Shown in pieces: positions 8,253 through 15,552 of a stretch of 16,845 nucleotides of DNA. The stretch's first letter is position 1; each line of letters starts with the position of its first letter. Source of the DNA: Pseudomonadota bacterium (GTDB lineage: Bacteria > Pseudomonadota > Gammaproteobacteria > Burkholderiales > Burkholderiaceae_C); contig JAUPTP010000006.1 in assembly GCA_030918015.1 (NCBI GenBank), forward strand, positions 1 through 16,845. Direction: 5' to 3'. The position numbers and the translations under genes are program-made. A model generated the notes under the pieces. It did not search any database. It was not told the origin of the DNA and was given only the letters and a program-made list of their open reading frames with translations.

Positions 8253-9346
8253 TGCGCATGATGAGTTCGTCCGTCCGCCCCGAGTTCTGGCGGGGCAAGC
8301 GTGTGCTGCTGACCGGTCACACCGGTTTCAAGGGCAGCTGGCTGAGCCTGTGGCTGCAGTCGATGGGCGCCGAGTTGCAGGGTCTGGCGCTGGCGCCCCC
8401 GACCACACCCAGCCTGTTCGTGGAAGCGAACGTGGCCGAGGGCATGACCAGCCAGATCGGCGACATCCGCGATCTGGAGACCGTGCGGGCATGCATGGCC
8501 GCCTTCCAGCCCGAGATCGTCATCCACATGGCGGCGCAGCCGCTGGTGCGGCTGTCGTACCACGAGCCGGTGGCCACCTATGCCACCAACGTGATGGGGA
8601 CGGTCCATGTGCTGGAAGCCGCCCGCACCACGCCCAGCGTGCGTGCCATCGTCAACGTCACCACCGACAAATGCTACGAGAACCGCGAATGGGTCTGGGG
8701 CTACCGGGAAGACGAGCCGATGGGGGGCTTCGACCCGTACAGCAATTCCAAGGGCTGTGCGGAGCTGGTGACCTCGTCCTACCGTCGCTCGTTCTTCCAG
8801 CAGGGCGGCATCGCGCTGGCCTCGGCGCGGGCGGGCAACGTGATCGGAGGCGGCGACTGGGCAGCCGACCGGCTGGTGCCGGACATCCTGCGCGCTTTCG
8901 AGCGCGGCGAGCCGGTGGTGATCCGCAATCCCCATTCGACCCGGCCGTGGCAGCACGTGCTGGAGCCGCTCTCGGGCTACCTGGCGCTGGCCGAGCGGCT
9001 CTACACCGAGGGCCAGTCCTGGGCCGAGGGCTGGAACTTCGGGCCGCAGGACGACGATGCCCGCCCGGTGCAGTGGATCGTCGAGCATCTGGTCGCCTCC
9101 TGGGGCCGCGGCGCGAGCTGGCGCCTTGATGGCGGCGACCACCCGCACGAGGCCGGCTACCTGAAGCTCGACATCTCCAAGGCCAAGGCCCGCATGGGCT
9201 GGCGGCCCCGCTGGGACCTGGCCACTGCGCTTGAGAAGATCACCGTCTGGCACCAGGCCTGGCTGGCGAAGGACGACGTCCGCGCGCTTTGCCTGCAGCA
9301 GATCCAGCACTACGCTGGCGCCCAGAACACCACGAACTCACACTGA
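8252..9346 (+). CDS. rfbG: CDP-glucose 4,6-dehydratase
   Basis: RfbG (DdhB, AscB) is an NAD-dependent extended SDR that converts CDP-glucose to CDP-4-keto-6-deoxyglucose. From the ATG at 8252 it has 364 residues, in the family range of about 355-365. Seen directly: the NAD loop [12 protein letters not shown] at 19-30, [13 protein letters not shown] at 91-103, the catalytic TTDKCYEN at 137-144, Tyr163-x3-Lys167 in [13 protein letters not shown], and the [13 protein letters not shown] segment typical of this enzyme. The start overlaps the rfbF stop (TGATG). In-frame ATGs at 8258 and 8261 are equally possible and would shorten the protein by two or three residues. The rfbH gene starts two bases after the stop. 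Confidence 0.96.
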   Translation: MRMMSSSVRPEFWRGKRVLLTGHTGFKGSWLSLWLQSMGAELQGLALAPPTTPSLFVEANVAEGMTSQIGDIRDLETVRACMAAFQPEIVIHMAAQPLVRLSYHEPVATYATNVMGTVHVLEAARTTPSVRAIVNVTTDKCYENREWVWGYREDEPMGGFDPYSNSKGCAELVTSSYRRSFFQQGGIALASARAGNVIGGGDWAADRLVPDILRAFERGEPVVIRNPHSTRPWQHVLEPLSGYLALAERLYTEGQSWAEGWNFGPQDDDARPVQWIVEHLVASWGRGASWRLDGGDHPHEAGYLKLDISKAKARMGWRPRWDLATALEKITVWHQAWLAKDDVRALCLQQIQHYAGAQNTTNSH

Positions 9347-9348
9347 AC

Positions 9349-10704
9349 ATGAGCACCTCTCCGATCGAATTCATGCCCAAGTCGCCTGACGCCATCCGCC
9401 GCGAGATCGCGGCGCTGGTGCAGCAGTACGCCGACATCGTCCACGCGCCCAAGCCCTTCGTGCCGGGCGAGTCGGTGGTGCCGGTGTCCGGCAAGGTCAT
9501 CGGCGCCAAGGAACTGCAGCTGATGGTCGAGGCCTCGCTGGACGGCTGGCTGACCACCGGCCGCTTCAACGCCGCCTTCGAGGAGCGCCTGGCCAAGTAC
9601 CTGGGCGTCAAGCACCTGATCACGGTGAACTCGGGCTCGTCGGCCAATCTGGTGGCGTTCTCGGCGCTCACCTCGCCGCGCCTGGGCGACCGGGCGATCA
9701 AGCAAGGCGACGAGGTCATCGGCGTGGCCGCGGGCTTCCCGACCACCGTCAACCCGATCCTGCAGTTCGGCGCCGTGCCGGTGTTCGTGGACGTGGACCT
9801 GGCCACGCACAACATCGATGCCAGCAAGATCGAGGCGGCGATCACGCCCAAGACCAAGGCCATCATGCTGGCGCATTCCTTGGGCAACCCGTTCAACCTG
9901 GACGTGGTGACCGCGCTGTGCAAGAAGCACAACCTGTGGCTGGTGGAAGACTGCTGCGACGCGCTGGGCGCCACCTACAACGGCCAGCTGGTCGGCACCT
10001 TCGGTGACATCGCCACGCTGAGCTTCTACCCGGCCCACCACATCACGATGGGCGAGGGCGGGGCGGTCTTCACCAACAACGCCGAGCTGAAGCTGATCGC
10101 CGAATCCTTCCGCGACTGGGGCCGCGACTGCTACTGCCCGCCCGGCAAGGACAACACCTGCAACAAGCGCTTCTGCTGGAACAAGAAGGAGCTGGGTGGC
10201 GACCTGCCCGACGGCTACGACCACAAGTACACCTACAGCCACCTGGGCTACAACCTGAAGATCAGCGACATGCAGGCCGCCTGTGCGCTGGCCCAGCTGG
10301 ACCGCCTGGACGAGTTCATCGCCACCCGCAAGGCCAACTTCACCTACCTGAAGAACCGCCTGCAGTCGTGCACCGAGTTCCTGCACCTGCCCGAGGCCAC
10401 GCCGAATTCCGACCCGTCGTGGTTCGGCTTCCCGGTCGTGCTGAAGGAGAGCGCCGGCGTCAAGCGCGTCGACCTGCTGAACTACCTCGACCAGAACAAG
10501 ATCGGTACCCGCCTGCTGTTCGCAGGCAACCTGACGCGCCAGCCCTACATGGCCGGCAAGACCTACCGCGTCAGCGGTGAACTCACCAACACCGATGTCG
10601 TGATGAACCAGACCTTCTGGCTGGGCACCTTCCCGGCGCTGGGCGAGCCGCAGCTCGACTACATCGCCGAGAAGCTGGAAGAGTTCTTCGGGGTGAATTT
10701 CTGA
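9349..10704 (+). CDS. rfbH: CDP-4-keto-6-deoxy-D-glucose-3-dehydrase (E1), PMP and [2Fe-2S] enzyme
   Basis: RfbH (DdhC, AscC, E1) is a fold-type I PLP-family enzyme that uses PMP to dehydrate C3 of CDP-4-keto-6-deoxyglucose; with the E3 reductase it yields CDP-3,6-dideoxy-4-ketoglucose. The protein has 451 residues against about 437 for the Yersinia enzyme. Two diagnostic features are visible. His230 in SFYPAHH stands where aminotransferases have the PLP-binding lysine, so it deoxygenates and does not transaminate. The cysteine pattern C203-x57-C261-x-C263-x7-C271 exactly matches the known [2Fe-2S] motif of E1, with numbering shifted by ten. NSGSSAN near 94-100 matches the cofactor phosphate-binding loop. 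No Shine-Dalgarno is visible before the ATG, two bases after the rfbG stop. The stop overlaps the next gene in TGATG. Function is very likely intact. Confidence 0.97.
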   Translation: MSTSPIEFMPKSPDAIRREIAALVQQYADIVHAPKPFVPGESVVPVSGKVIGAKELQLMVEASLDGWLTTGRFNAAFEERLAKYLGVKHLITVNSGSSANLVAFSALTSPRLGDRAIKQGDEVIGVAAGFPTTVNPILQFGAVPVFVDVDLATHNIDASKIEAAITPKTKAIMLAHSLGNPFNLDVVTALCKKHNLWLVEDCCDALGATYNGQLVGTFGDIATLSFYPAHHITMGEGGAVFTNNAELKLIAESFRDWGRDCYCPPGKDNTCNKRFCWNKKELGGDLPDGYDHKYTYSHLGYNLKISDMQAACALAQLDRLDEFIATRKANFTYLKNRLQSCTEFLHLPEATPNSDPSWFGFPVVLKESAGVKRVDLLNYLDQNKIGTRLLFAGNLTRQPYMAGKTYRVSGELTNTDVVMNQTFWLGTFPALGEPQLDYIAEKLEEFFGVNF

Positions 10705-11558
10705 TGAGCAGTGTCGCGACTCCTCAAGCGCAAACCGGTACCGACCAGCGGTTCGCACCGGCCCGCATGCGCTGCACCGTGCTCGAGATGGCCTATGCCG
10801 GCTCGACGGTGCACATCGCCTGCGCGTTCTCGATCATCGAGCTGGTGACGGTGCTGTACCGGAACCACCTGCGCTATCCCGGCAATGATCCGCGCGCAGA
10901 GGGTCGCGACTATCTGGTCCTGAGCAAGGGCCACGGTGTGATGGCGCAATACGCCTGCATGCACGAGCTGGGCTGGCTGGACGACTCGCACATCCAGGGC
11001 TACTTCAAGGACGGCAGCGAGCTCAAGGGGCTGTCCGACTCGCGCGTGGCGGGGCTGGAGGTCACGTCGGGATCGCTGGGCCACGGCTTCTCCGTCGGCG
11101 TCGGCATCGCGATGGGCCTGAAGCGCAAGGGCACCGACCAGAAGGTCTATGCCATCGTTGGCGACGGTGAACTCAACGAAGGCCCGATCTGGGAAGGCGC
11201 GCTGGTCGCAGCCCATCACCGGATGGACAACCTGATGCTGATCGTCGACAAGAACGGCTTCCAGGCGATGGGCACGACCGACGACGTGCTGGCACTGGGC
11301 GACCTGTCGGCGAAGTTCACGAGCTTCGGCTTCGAGACACTGGAGGTCGACGGCCACGACGAGGAGGCGGTCGACGCCGCCATCTGCCGACTCTGGGCGA
11401 CAGGCCCCGGCAAGCCCAAGGCGCTGATCGCTCGCACGGTCAAAGGCAAGGGCGTGCCCTTCATGGAGTCCGACAACCGCTGGCACTACACGCGCCTGAA
11501 CCCGCAGACATTCGCCGAAGCCATCGACGCGCTCGGTCTTTCCGGAGCTTCGAAGTGA
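10704..11558 (+). CDS. Transketolase-like protein, N-terminal (ThDP-binding) subunit
   Basis: The 284 residues match the first third to half of a transketolase, encoded as a separate subunit. Seen directly: His37 in GSTVHIACAFSIIELVTVLY, where transketolases have the conserved GHPGG-type histidine; LSKGHGVMAQY at 74-83; SGSLGHGFSVGVGIAMGL at 122-139; and the ThDP/Mg motif GDGELNEG from 153, ending in Asn184 of DKNG about 30 residues on. It pairs with the next gene, which supplies the pyrimidine-binding half; the active site should lie between the two. It overlaps the rfbH stop (TGATG), with a GGGTGA sequence at 10691-10696. Placement directly after rfbH suggests ketol (C2) transfer to CDP-3,6-dideoxy-4-ketoglucose rather than a pentose-phosphate role. 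That substrate is inferred. Confidence 0.92.
   Translation: MSSVATPQAQTGTDQRFAPARMRCTVLEMAYAGSTVHIACAFSIIELVTVLYRNHLRYPGNDPRAEGRDYLVLSKGHGVMAQYACMHELGWLDDSHIQGYFKDGSELKGLSDSRVAGLEVTSGSLGHGFSVGVGIAMGLKRKGTDQKVYAIVGDGELNEGPIWEGALVAAHHRMDNLMLIVDKNGFQAMGTTDDVLALGDLSAKFTSFGFETLEVDGHDEEAVDAAICRLWATGPGKPKALIARTVKGKGVPFMESDNRWHYTRLNPQTFAEAIDALGLSGASK
11544..11547 (+). promoter_or_regulatory. Ribosome binding site deciding a GTG start
   Basis: GGAG lies 7 bases before GTG 11555. That GTG overlaps the previous stop in GTGA. The site supports the GTG as start of the second transketolase subunit; the first in-frame ATG would remove the catalytic region. Confidence 0.65.
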
Positions 11559-12487
11559 GAGAGGCTTTTTCCAATGCCCTGGTGCGTCTGGCGCTGGCGG
11601 ACCCGAAGGTGCTGCTGCTGACCGGCGACCACGGCTACGCGCTGTTCGACGAATTCCGCAAGCGCTGCCCGGACCAGTACATCAACGCTGGCATCGCCGA
11701 GCAGAACATGGTTGGGATGGCGGCAGGCCTGGCTCGCGTCGGTTTCCGGCCGTTTGTCTACGGCTTGGCCGCGTTCGTGCCGATCCGCACCGTCGAGCAG
11801 ATCAAGCTCGACATCGCCCACGACGACCTGCCGGTCGTGCTACTGGGCGACGGCGCGGGCTTCGTCTACAGCCACCTGGGTACCAGCCACCAGTCGACCG
11901 AGGACATTGCCTGCACGCGCGCTATTCCCGGCTTGGAGGTTCTGTCGCCCGCCGACCGATTTGAGATGACGGCCTGCATGGACTATGCCTACCAGGCCAA
12001 CGGCCCGGTGTACCTGCGCATGGGCAAGTCAGATCGCGGCGACGTGCATGCTGTGCCGGTTGACACTTTGCAGGCCGGCCGGCTGTTGACGGTTCGCACG
12101 GGTTGCATCGATCGACCGGGGCTGATCGCGACCGGTTCGATGGTCCGAGCAGCTTTGGACATTGCTCAGGATCTGGACCTTGCTGTCTGGAGTGCCCCCA
12201 TGCTGAAACCGCTGCGTGCCGACGACGTGTGCGCCGCTGCATGCGCGACGACCGGTTTGGTGACACTGGAAGAGCACTCGGTACTGGGCGGCCTCGGCGC
12301 CGCCGTGGCCGAGATCACCAGCGAGCACCAGCCTACACGCGTACTGCGCATTGGCGTGCCGGATCGGTTTTCGGAGCACTGTGGTACGCATGCCTACCTG
12401 CTGCGCGAGCACGGCTTGGACACCGGCAGCGTCCGGGCACGCATCTCGGCGTTCGGCCAGGCGGACGGGGTCGCGTCCTCCGCATGA
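11555..12487 (+). CDS. Transketolase-like protein, C-terminal (pyrimidine-binding) subunit
   Basis: The 310 residues match the second part of a transketolase: a pyrimidine-binding domain followed by the small C-terminal domain. Seen directly: Glu49 in NAGIAEQNMVGMAAGLA, the glutamate that activates the ThDP pyrimidine ring; FVPIRTVEQIKLD; His112 in GTSHQSTEDIA, which lies in a segment with a conserved transketolase active-site histidine; and LEVLSPADRFEM. A C-terminal domain with LEEHSVLGGLG follows (from about 235), as in transketolase and DXS. The start is GTG overlapping the stop of the N-terminal subunit, which favours equal production of both subunits. The stop overlaps the following SDR in ATGA. 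Alternatives such as a DXS or a pyruvate dehydrogenase subunit fit less well, because the split with a GDG subunit of this type is typical of transketolase-like pairs. Confidence 0.92.
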   Translation: MREAFSNALVRLALADPKVLLLTGDHGYALFDEFRKRCPDQYINAGIAEQNMVGMAAGLARVGFRPFVYGLAAFVPIRTVEQIKLDIAHDDLPVVLLGDGAGFVYSHLGTSHQSTEDIACTRAIPGLEVLSPADRFEMTACMDYAYQANGPVYLRMGKSDRGDVHAVPVDTLQAGRLLTVRTGCIDRPGLIATGSMVRAALDIAQDLDLAVWSAPMLKPLRADDVCAAACATTGLVTLEEHSVLGGLGAAVAEITSEHQPTRVLRIGVPDRFSEHCGTHAYLLREHGLDTGSVRARISAFGQADGVASSA

Positions 12488-13560
12488 CAATGGCACCCAT
12501 GAACCGCCCATCCCCGCTGGGCATCCCGGCGCAGGATCTTCAGCGCTGCCATGATCTCCTCGGCCCGGCCACATGGTCGTCGCTCGCGGGACAGCGCATC
12601 TTCATGACCGGTGGCACGGGTTTCGTCGGCAAGTGGCTGCTGGCGACACTGCTGGACGCGGACGAGCGATGGGGGCTGGGCTGTTGCATCACCGTGCTCA
12701 GCCGCGATCCGGCGGCTTTCATGCGCGATTGGCCGATCATGGCCGACCGGGTCAGGTGGGTCGCCGGCGACGTCCGAGATTTTCCAATTGGCACCGAGCA
12801 CCACGACGTGGTCATCCATGCGGCAACCGATGTGATCGCGCAGGCCACTCCGCAAGAGGTGTTCTCCACTTGCCTCGACGGAACGCGCCGGGTCTTGGCC
12901 CTAGCGCACGCTTGCGGCGCCCGGCGTTTGCTTCTGCTGAGCTCGGGCGCGATCTACGGACCGTTGCCCGCGGGCATGACGCATGTTCCGGAGACCTATC
13001 TGGGCGGTCCGGATCCGCTGCTGCCTGGCTCCGCCTACGGCGAGGGCAAACGCGTGTCTGAGTGGCTGGTGGCCCAGGCCGCGACGGACACGCTGTCCGT
13101 AGGTATCGCTCGCCTGTTCGCCGTCGTGGGACCGCATCTGCCACTCGACAAGCATTTTGCTGTCGGCAACTTCTTGCGTGCCGCGATGGACGGGAAAGAA
13201 ATCGTCATCAAGGGCGATGGCACGCCGCATCGCAGCTACCTATATGCCGCTGACATGGCCGCCTGGTTGTGGGCCGTGTTGCTGCGCGGACGATGCGGCC
13301 ACGCCTACAACGTGGGCTCGGAAGACTCTGTGTCCATCCTTGAGCTGGCGCGTCGCGTAGCGCAGGCGCTCGACGCGGACGTGGCCGTGCACGCCGCCCA
13401 AACCGCTCCGGCGGACCATATTCCGCAACATTACGTACCGAGGGCGCGTCGGGCACGTGAAGACCTCGGCCTGCCGCCTCCACTCGGACTGGACGATGCG
13501 CTGCGGCGCACCGCATGCTGGCACGGCCATACCGCAATCTCGGGGAATTCAGAGTCATGA
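12484..13560 (+). CDS. NAD-dependent epimerase/dehydratase family SDR, role unknown
   Basis: An extended short-chain dehydrogenase/reductase of 358 residues acting on a nucleotide sugar; I cannot name its reaction. Seen directly: an N-terminal extension of about 37 residues, the NAD(P) loop IFMTGGTGFVGKWLL at 39-53, an aspartate-containing AGDVRDF at 94-100, VIHAATDV, the active-site serine region LLLLSSGAIYGP, and the catalytic pair Tyr185-x3-Lys189 in YGEGKRVSEWL. The C terminus has the usual VGSEDSVSILELARRV motif. The ATG at 12484 overlaps the previous stop (ATGA); in-frame ATGs at 12490 and 12499 are alternatives. Codon use shows more A/T in third positions than in rfbF-rfbH. From its place between the transketolase pair and an RfbJ-like reductase, it may reduce, epimerise or cyclise a branched sugar, which is inference only. 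Confidence 0.88.
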   Translation: MTMAPMNRPSPLGIPAQDLQRCHDLLGPATWSSLAGQRIFMTGGTGFVGKWLLATLLDADERWGLGCCITVLSRDPAAFMRDWPIMADRVRWVAGDVRDFPIGTEHHDVVIHAATDVIAQATPQEVFSTCLDGTRRVLALAHACGARRLLLLSSGAIYGPLPAGMTHVPETYLGGPDPLLPGSAYGEGKRVSEWLVAQAATDTLSVGIARLFAVVGPHLPLDKHFAVGNFLRAAMDGKEIVIKGDGTPHRSYLYAADMAAWLWAVLLRGRCGHAYNVGSEDSVSILELARRVAQALDADVAVHAAQTAPADHIPQHYVPRARRAREDLGLPPPLGLDDALRRTACWHGHTAISGNSES

Positions 13561-14471
13561 TTGTCCTGACCGGAGCCACCGGCTTTTTGGGTAGCGCCCT
13601 GCTGGCGCAGTTGCTCGCGCGAGGCGACGAGGTCGTCGCCGTCAAGCGCAGCACCTCAAGCGTCAGGAAGATACAAGCCCTCTTGGACCATCCGGGGCTA
13701 CACCTGATCGATATCGACATCGACGATCCGGCCCACCTGTTTGAGCGCTACACGATCGACACCATCATCCATACCGCGACGGAATATGGGCGCGGTGCAG
13801 CGCCGCTCTACAGCATCCTCAACGCCAACCTGTTGTTGCCGCTGAGGCTCGCCGAACTTGGCATGCAGCGCGGCGTGCGTTGCTTCATCAACACGGACTC
13901 GTTCTTCAACAAGGGCGGCAACTCCTACTCGAACCTACTGAACTACTCCTTGTCGAAGAAGAGTCTCCTGATATGGCTTGACAAGCTGGCCGGCGAACTG
14001 GGCATCATTAACGTGGTGCTCGAGCACCTGTACGGACCAGGCGACAGCGCCTCGAAGTTCGTCGAGCATGTCATCCGAAAGGTCGGCGTCGAACAGGCGC
14101 CCCACATCGCATTGACGCACGGGCACCAGCGGCGCGACTTCATTTTTCTCGACGACGTAGTGCAGGCCTATCTGAAGTTGGTGGACTACGGTCGCTCGGA
14201 AGACCTGCGGTTCGAGACCTTCGAGCTCGGCACCGGCCAATCGATGCAGGTGCGCGACTTCGTCGAGCAGATCAAGTCGATCGCCAGCAGCCCGACGATG
14301 CTCGGCTTCGGCGACATTGCCTATCGACCGGACGAGATCATGTCCTCGCACGCCGACATCTCCCGCTTGGAACGCCTGGGTTGGCACCCGACGGTATCGG
14401 CGGCGGACGGCATCCGACGCATCCTCGACATGTACGGACCTGACGCCGAGCGCGTGCGTCATGCCCCCTGA
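13557..14471 (+). CDS. RfbJ-like SDR: CDP-3,6-dideoxyhexose reductase family (CDP-abequose synthase-like)
   Basis: Extended SDR of 304 residues. From memory of Salmonella RfbJ (CDP-abequose synthase) the resemblance runs end to end: the loop MIVLTGATGFLGSALL at the N terminus, IIHTATEYG at 70-78, FINTDSFFNKGGN at 110-122, catalytic Tyr130-x3-Lys134, LEHLYGPGDSASKF, RRDFIFLDDVVQAYL, LGTGQSMQVRDFVE and a terminal LGWHP motif. RfbJ reduces the C4 ketone of CDP-3,6-dideoxy-4-ketoglucose. Here the enzyme may do that, or may reduce the side-chain ketone left by the transketolase pair, as YerF does in yersiniose synthesis. Sequence alone does not decide. The ATG overlaps the preceding stop (ATGA); GGGGA at 13542-13546 lies 10 bases upstream. 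Codon use is less G/C-biased than in the rml genes. Confidence 0.88.
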   Translation: MIVLTGATGFLGSALLAQLLARGDEVVAVKRSTSSVRKIQALLDHPGLHLIDIDIDDPAHLFERYTIDTIIHTATEYGRGAAPLYSILNANLLLPLRLAELGMQRGVRCFINTDSFFNKGGNSYSNLLNYSLSKKSLLIWLDKLAGELGIINVVLEHLYGPGDSASKFVEHVIRKVGVEQAPHIALTHGHQRRDFIFLDDVVQAYLKLVDYGRSEDLRFETFELGTGQSMQVRDFVEQIKSIASSPTMLGFGDIAYRPDEIMSSHADISRLERLGWHPTVSAADGIRRILDMYGPDAERVRHAP

Positions 14472-15552
14472 CTATCGCCCGCCCGCGCAAGTCTCCCCGA
14501 TGAAGTTCGAAGCCACCGCATCGGCGCCCCTGCTAAGCCTCTGCATCCCCACCTACAACCGCTCGTCCACGCTGCTCGCGCTCGTGCGGCGCATCCTGTC
14601 GCAGAACTGCGCGGATCTCCAGGTGGTGGTACTCGACAACGGGTCGACCGACGACACGCTGACCAGGCTGTCCGAGATCGACGACCCGCGATTGGTCGTC
14701 CTGAGCAACGGGGTCAACCGCGGGGTCCTGTTCAACGTCGTGAATGTGCTGGTGCAAGGGACCGGTACCTACAGCGCGCTCCTGCTCGACAAGGATTTGC
14801 TGGATCCCACCCTCATACCCGGATTTCTTCAGTTCCTGCGCGAGGCGCAGCCGGAATGCGGCTACTGCGAATACGGCCTCCCGGTCGACGCCGCGCCGCG
14901 CCGGTTCGAGACGGGGGCGCCCGCCCTACGCGGCGTCGCCTACAGCTGTCACCACCCCACGGGCTACTTCTTCCGTACCGATTCGCTGCGGGCAATCGAC
15001 ATAACCACCCGTTTTACCGACTACGAAGTCGTCGGCCACTTTCCGTTCGAGTTCATGCAGGCCGAATTGTGCGTACGCGGTCCCGCGGCGATTTACCAGA
15101 CGCCGATCTTCAGTCCAGAGGTGCTGCAACTCGCCAAGTCGGCGAAATCACACGGCACCCATGCCGGCAGAGAGGACGCCTTTTTCTCGCCGAAGGGCCG
15201 ACTCAAGATGACCGTCAACTTCTCGCATCACATCAGCTCGCTGGCGATCGACCCCGCGGTGAAGCGGGAGCTCATCATCGATCGCTTCGCGCAAGGCCTG
15301 CGCCAGAGTACCGTAGAGTTCCGGCGCCTGATGGCCGACGGAAACATCTGCGACCACTACCACATCGCGCCGCGCCGCATCGGCGCGCTGGAGACCCTGC
15401 GCACGGGGTGGTGGTTCCATCGGCAGTTTTCCGATCGGGTCCTGCGGTGTGCGCCGGTGGAGGCCAAGCTGACGCAGGGGCGTTTGCTGGTTGGCATGCT
15501 CCGGCGATTCCGGCAGGCCATAAGTCGACGTCTAGCCCGTCGCTTCGCATGA
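14461..15552 (+). CDS. Glycosyltransferase family 2 (GT-A)
   Basis: Cytoplasmic or membrane-associated inverting glycosyltransferase, 363 residues from the ATG at 14461. Seen directly: the GT-A opening LLSLCIPTYNRSSTLLAL from about 24, VVVLDNGSTDDTL at 55-67, and a metal-binding DxD as Asp110-Lys-Asp112 in LLLDKDLLDP, followed by a substrate-binding half of about 240 residues and a very basic C terminus (many Arg). In Salmonella the neighbouring rfbV encodes the abequosyltransferase, and the general shape agrees, so transfer of the CDP-dideoxy sugar is a reasonable guess but unproven. The chosen start overlaps the previous gene by 11 bases. ATG 14500 (350 residues) is a good alternative, leaving 11 residues before the domain; neither has a clear Shine-Dalgarno. 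The stop overlaps the next gene in ATGA. Confidence 0.88.
   Translation: MPPDYRPPAQVSPMKFEATASAPLLSLCIPTYNRSSTLLALVRRILSQNCADLQVVVLDNGSTDDTLTRLSEIDDPRLVVLSNGVNRGVLFNVVNVLVQGTGTYSALLLDKDLLDPTLIPGFLQFLREAQPECGYCEYGLPVDAAPRRFETGAPALRGVAYSCHHPTGYFFRTDSLRAIDITTRFTDYEVVGHFPFEFMQAELCVRGPAAIYQTPIFSPEVLQLAKSAKSHGTHAGREDAFFSPKGRLKMTVNFSHHISSLAIDPAVKRELIIDRFAQGLRQSTVEFRRLMADGNICDHYHIAPRRIGALETLRTGWWFHRQFSDRVLRCAPVEAKLTQGRLLVGMLRRFRQAISRRLARRFA

Noticed and set aside
9310..10758. A 482-codon minus-strand open frame opposite rfbH
   Set aside because: Mirror of rfbH codons (Val/Gln/Gly/His-rich), no motif, and rfbH is unambiguous.
12103..12483. Upstream in-frame extension of the SDR gene overlapping the second transketolase subunit
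   Set aside because: The extension is arginine/alanine-rich out-of-frame translation of the transketolase gene. The ATG at 12484 overlapping the stop codon is the natural start, and the NAD loop begins about 40 residues after it.
10704..12487. Housekeeping transketolase or DXS displaced into the locus
   Set aside because: The protein is split into two subunits with overlapping codons inside a sugar operon, which fits the specialised transketolase-like pairs better than the single-chain central-metabolism enzymes.
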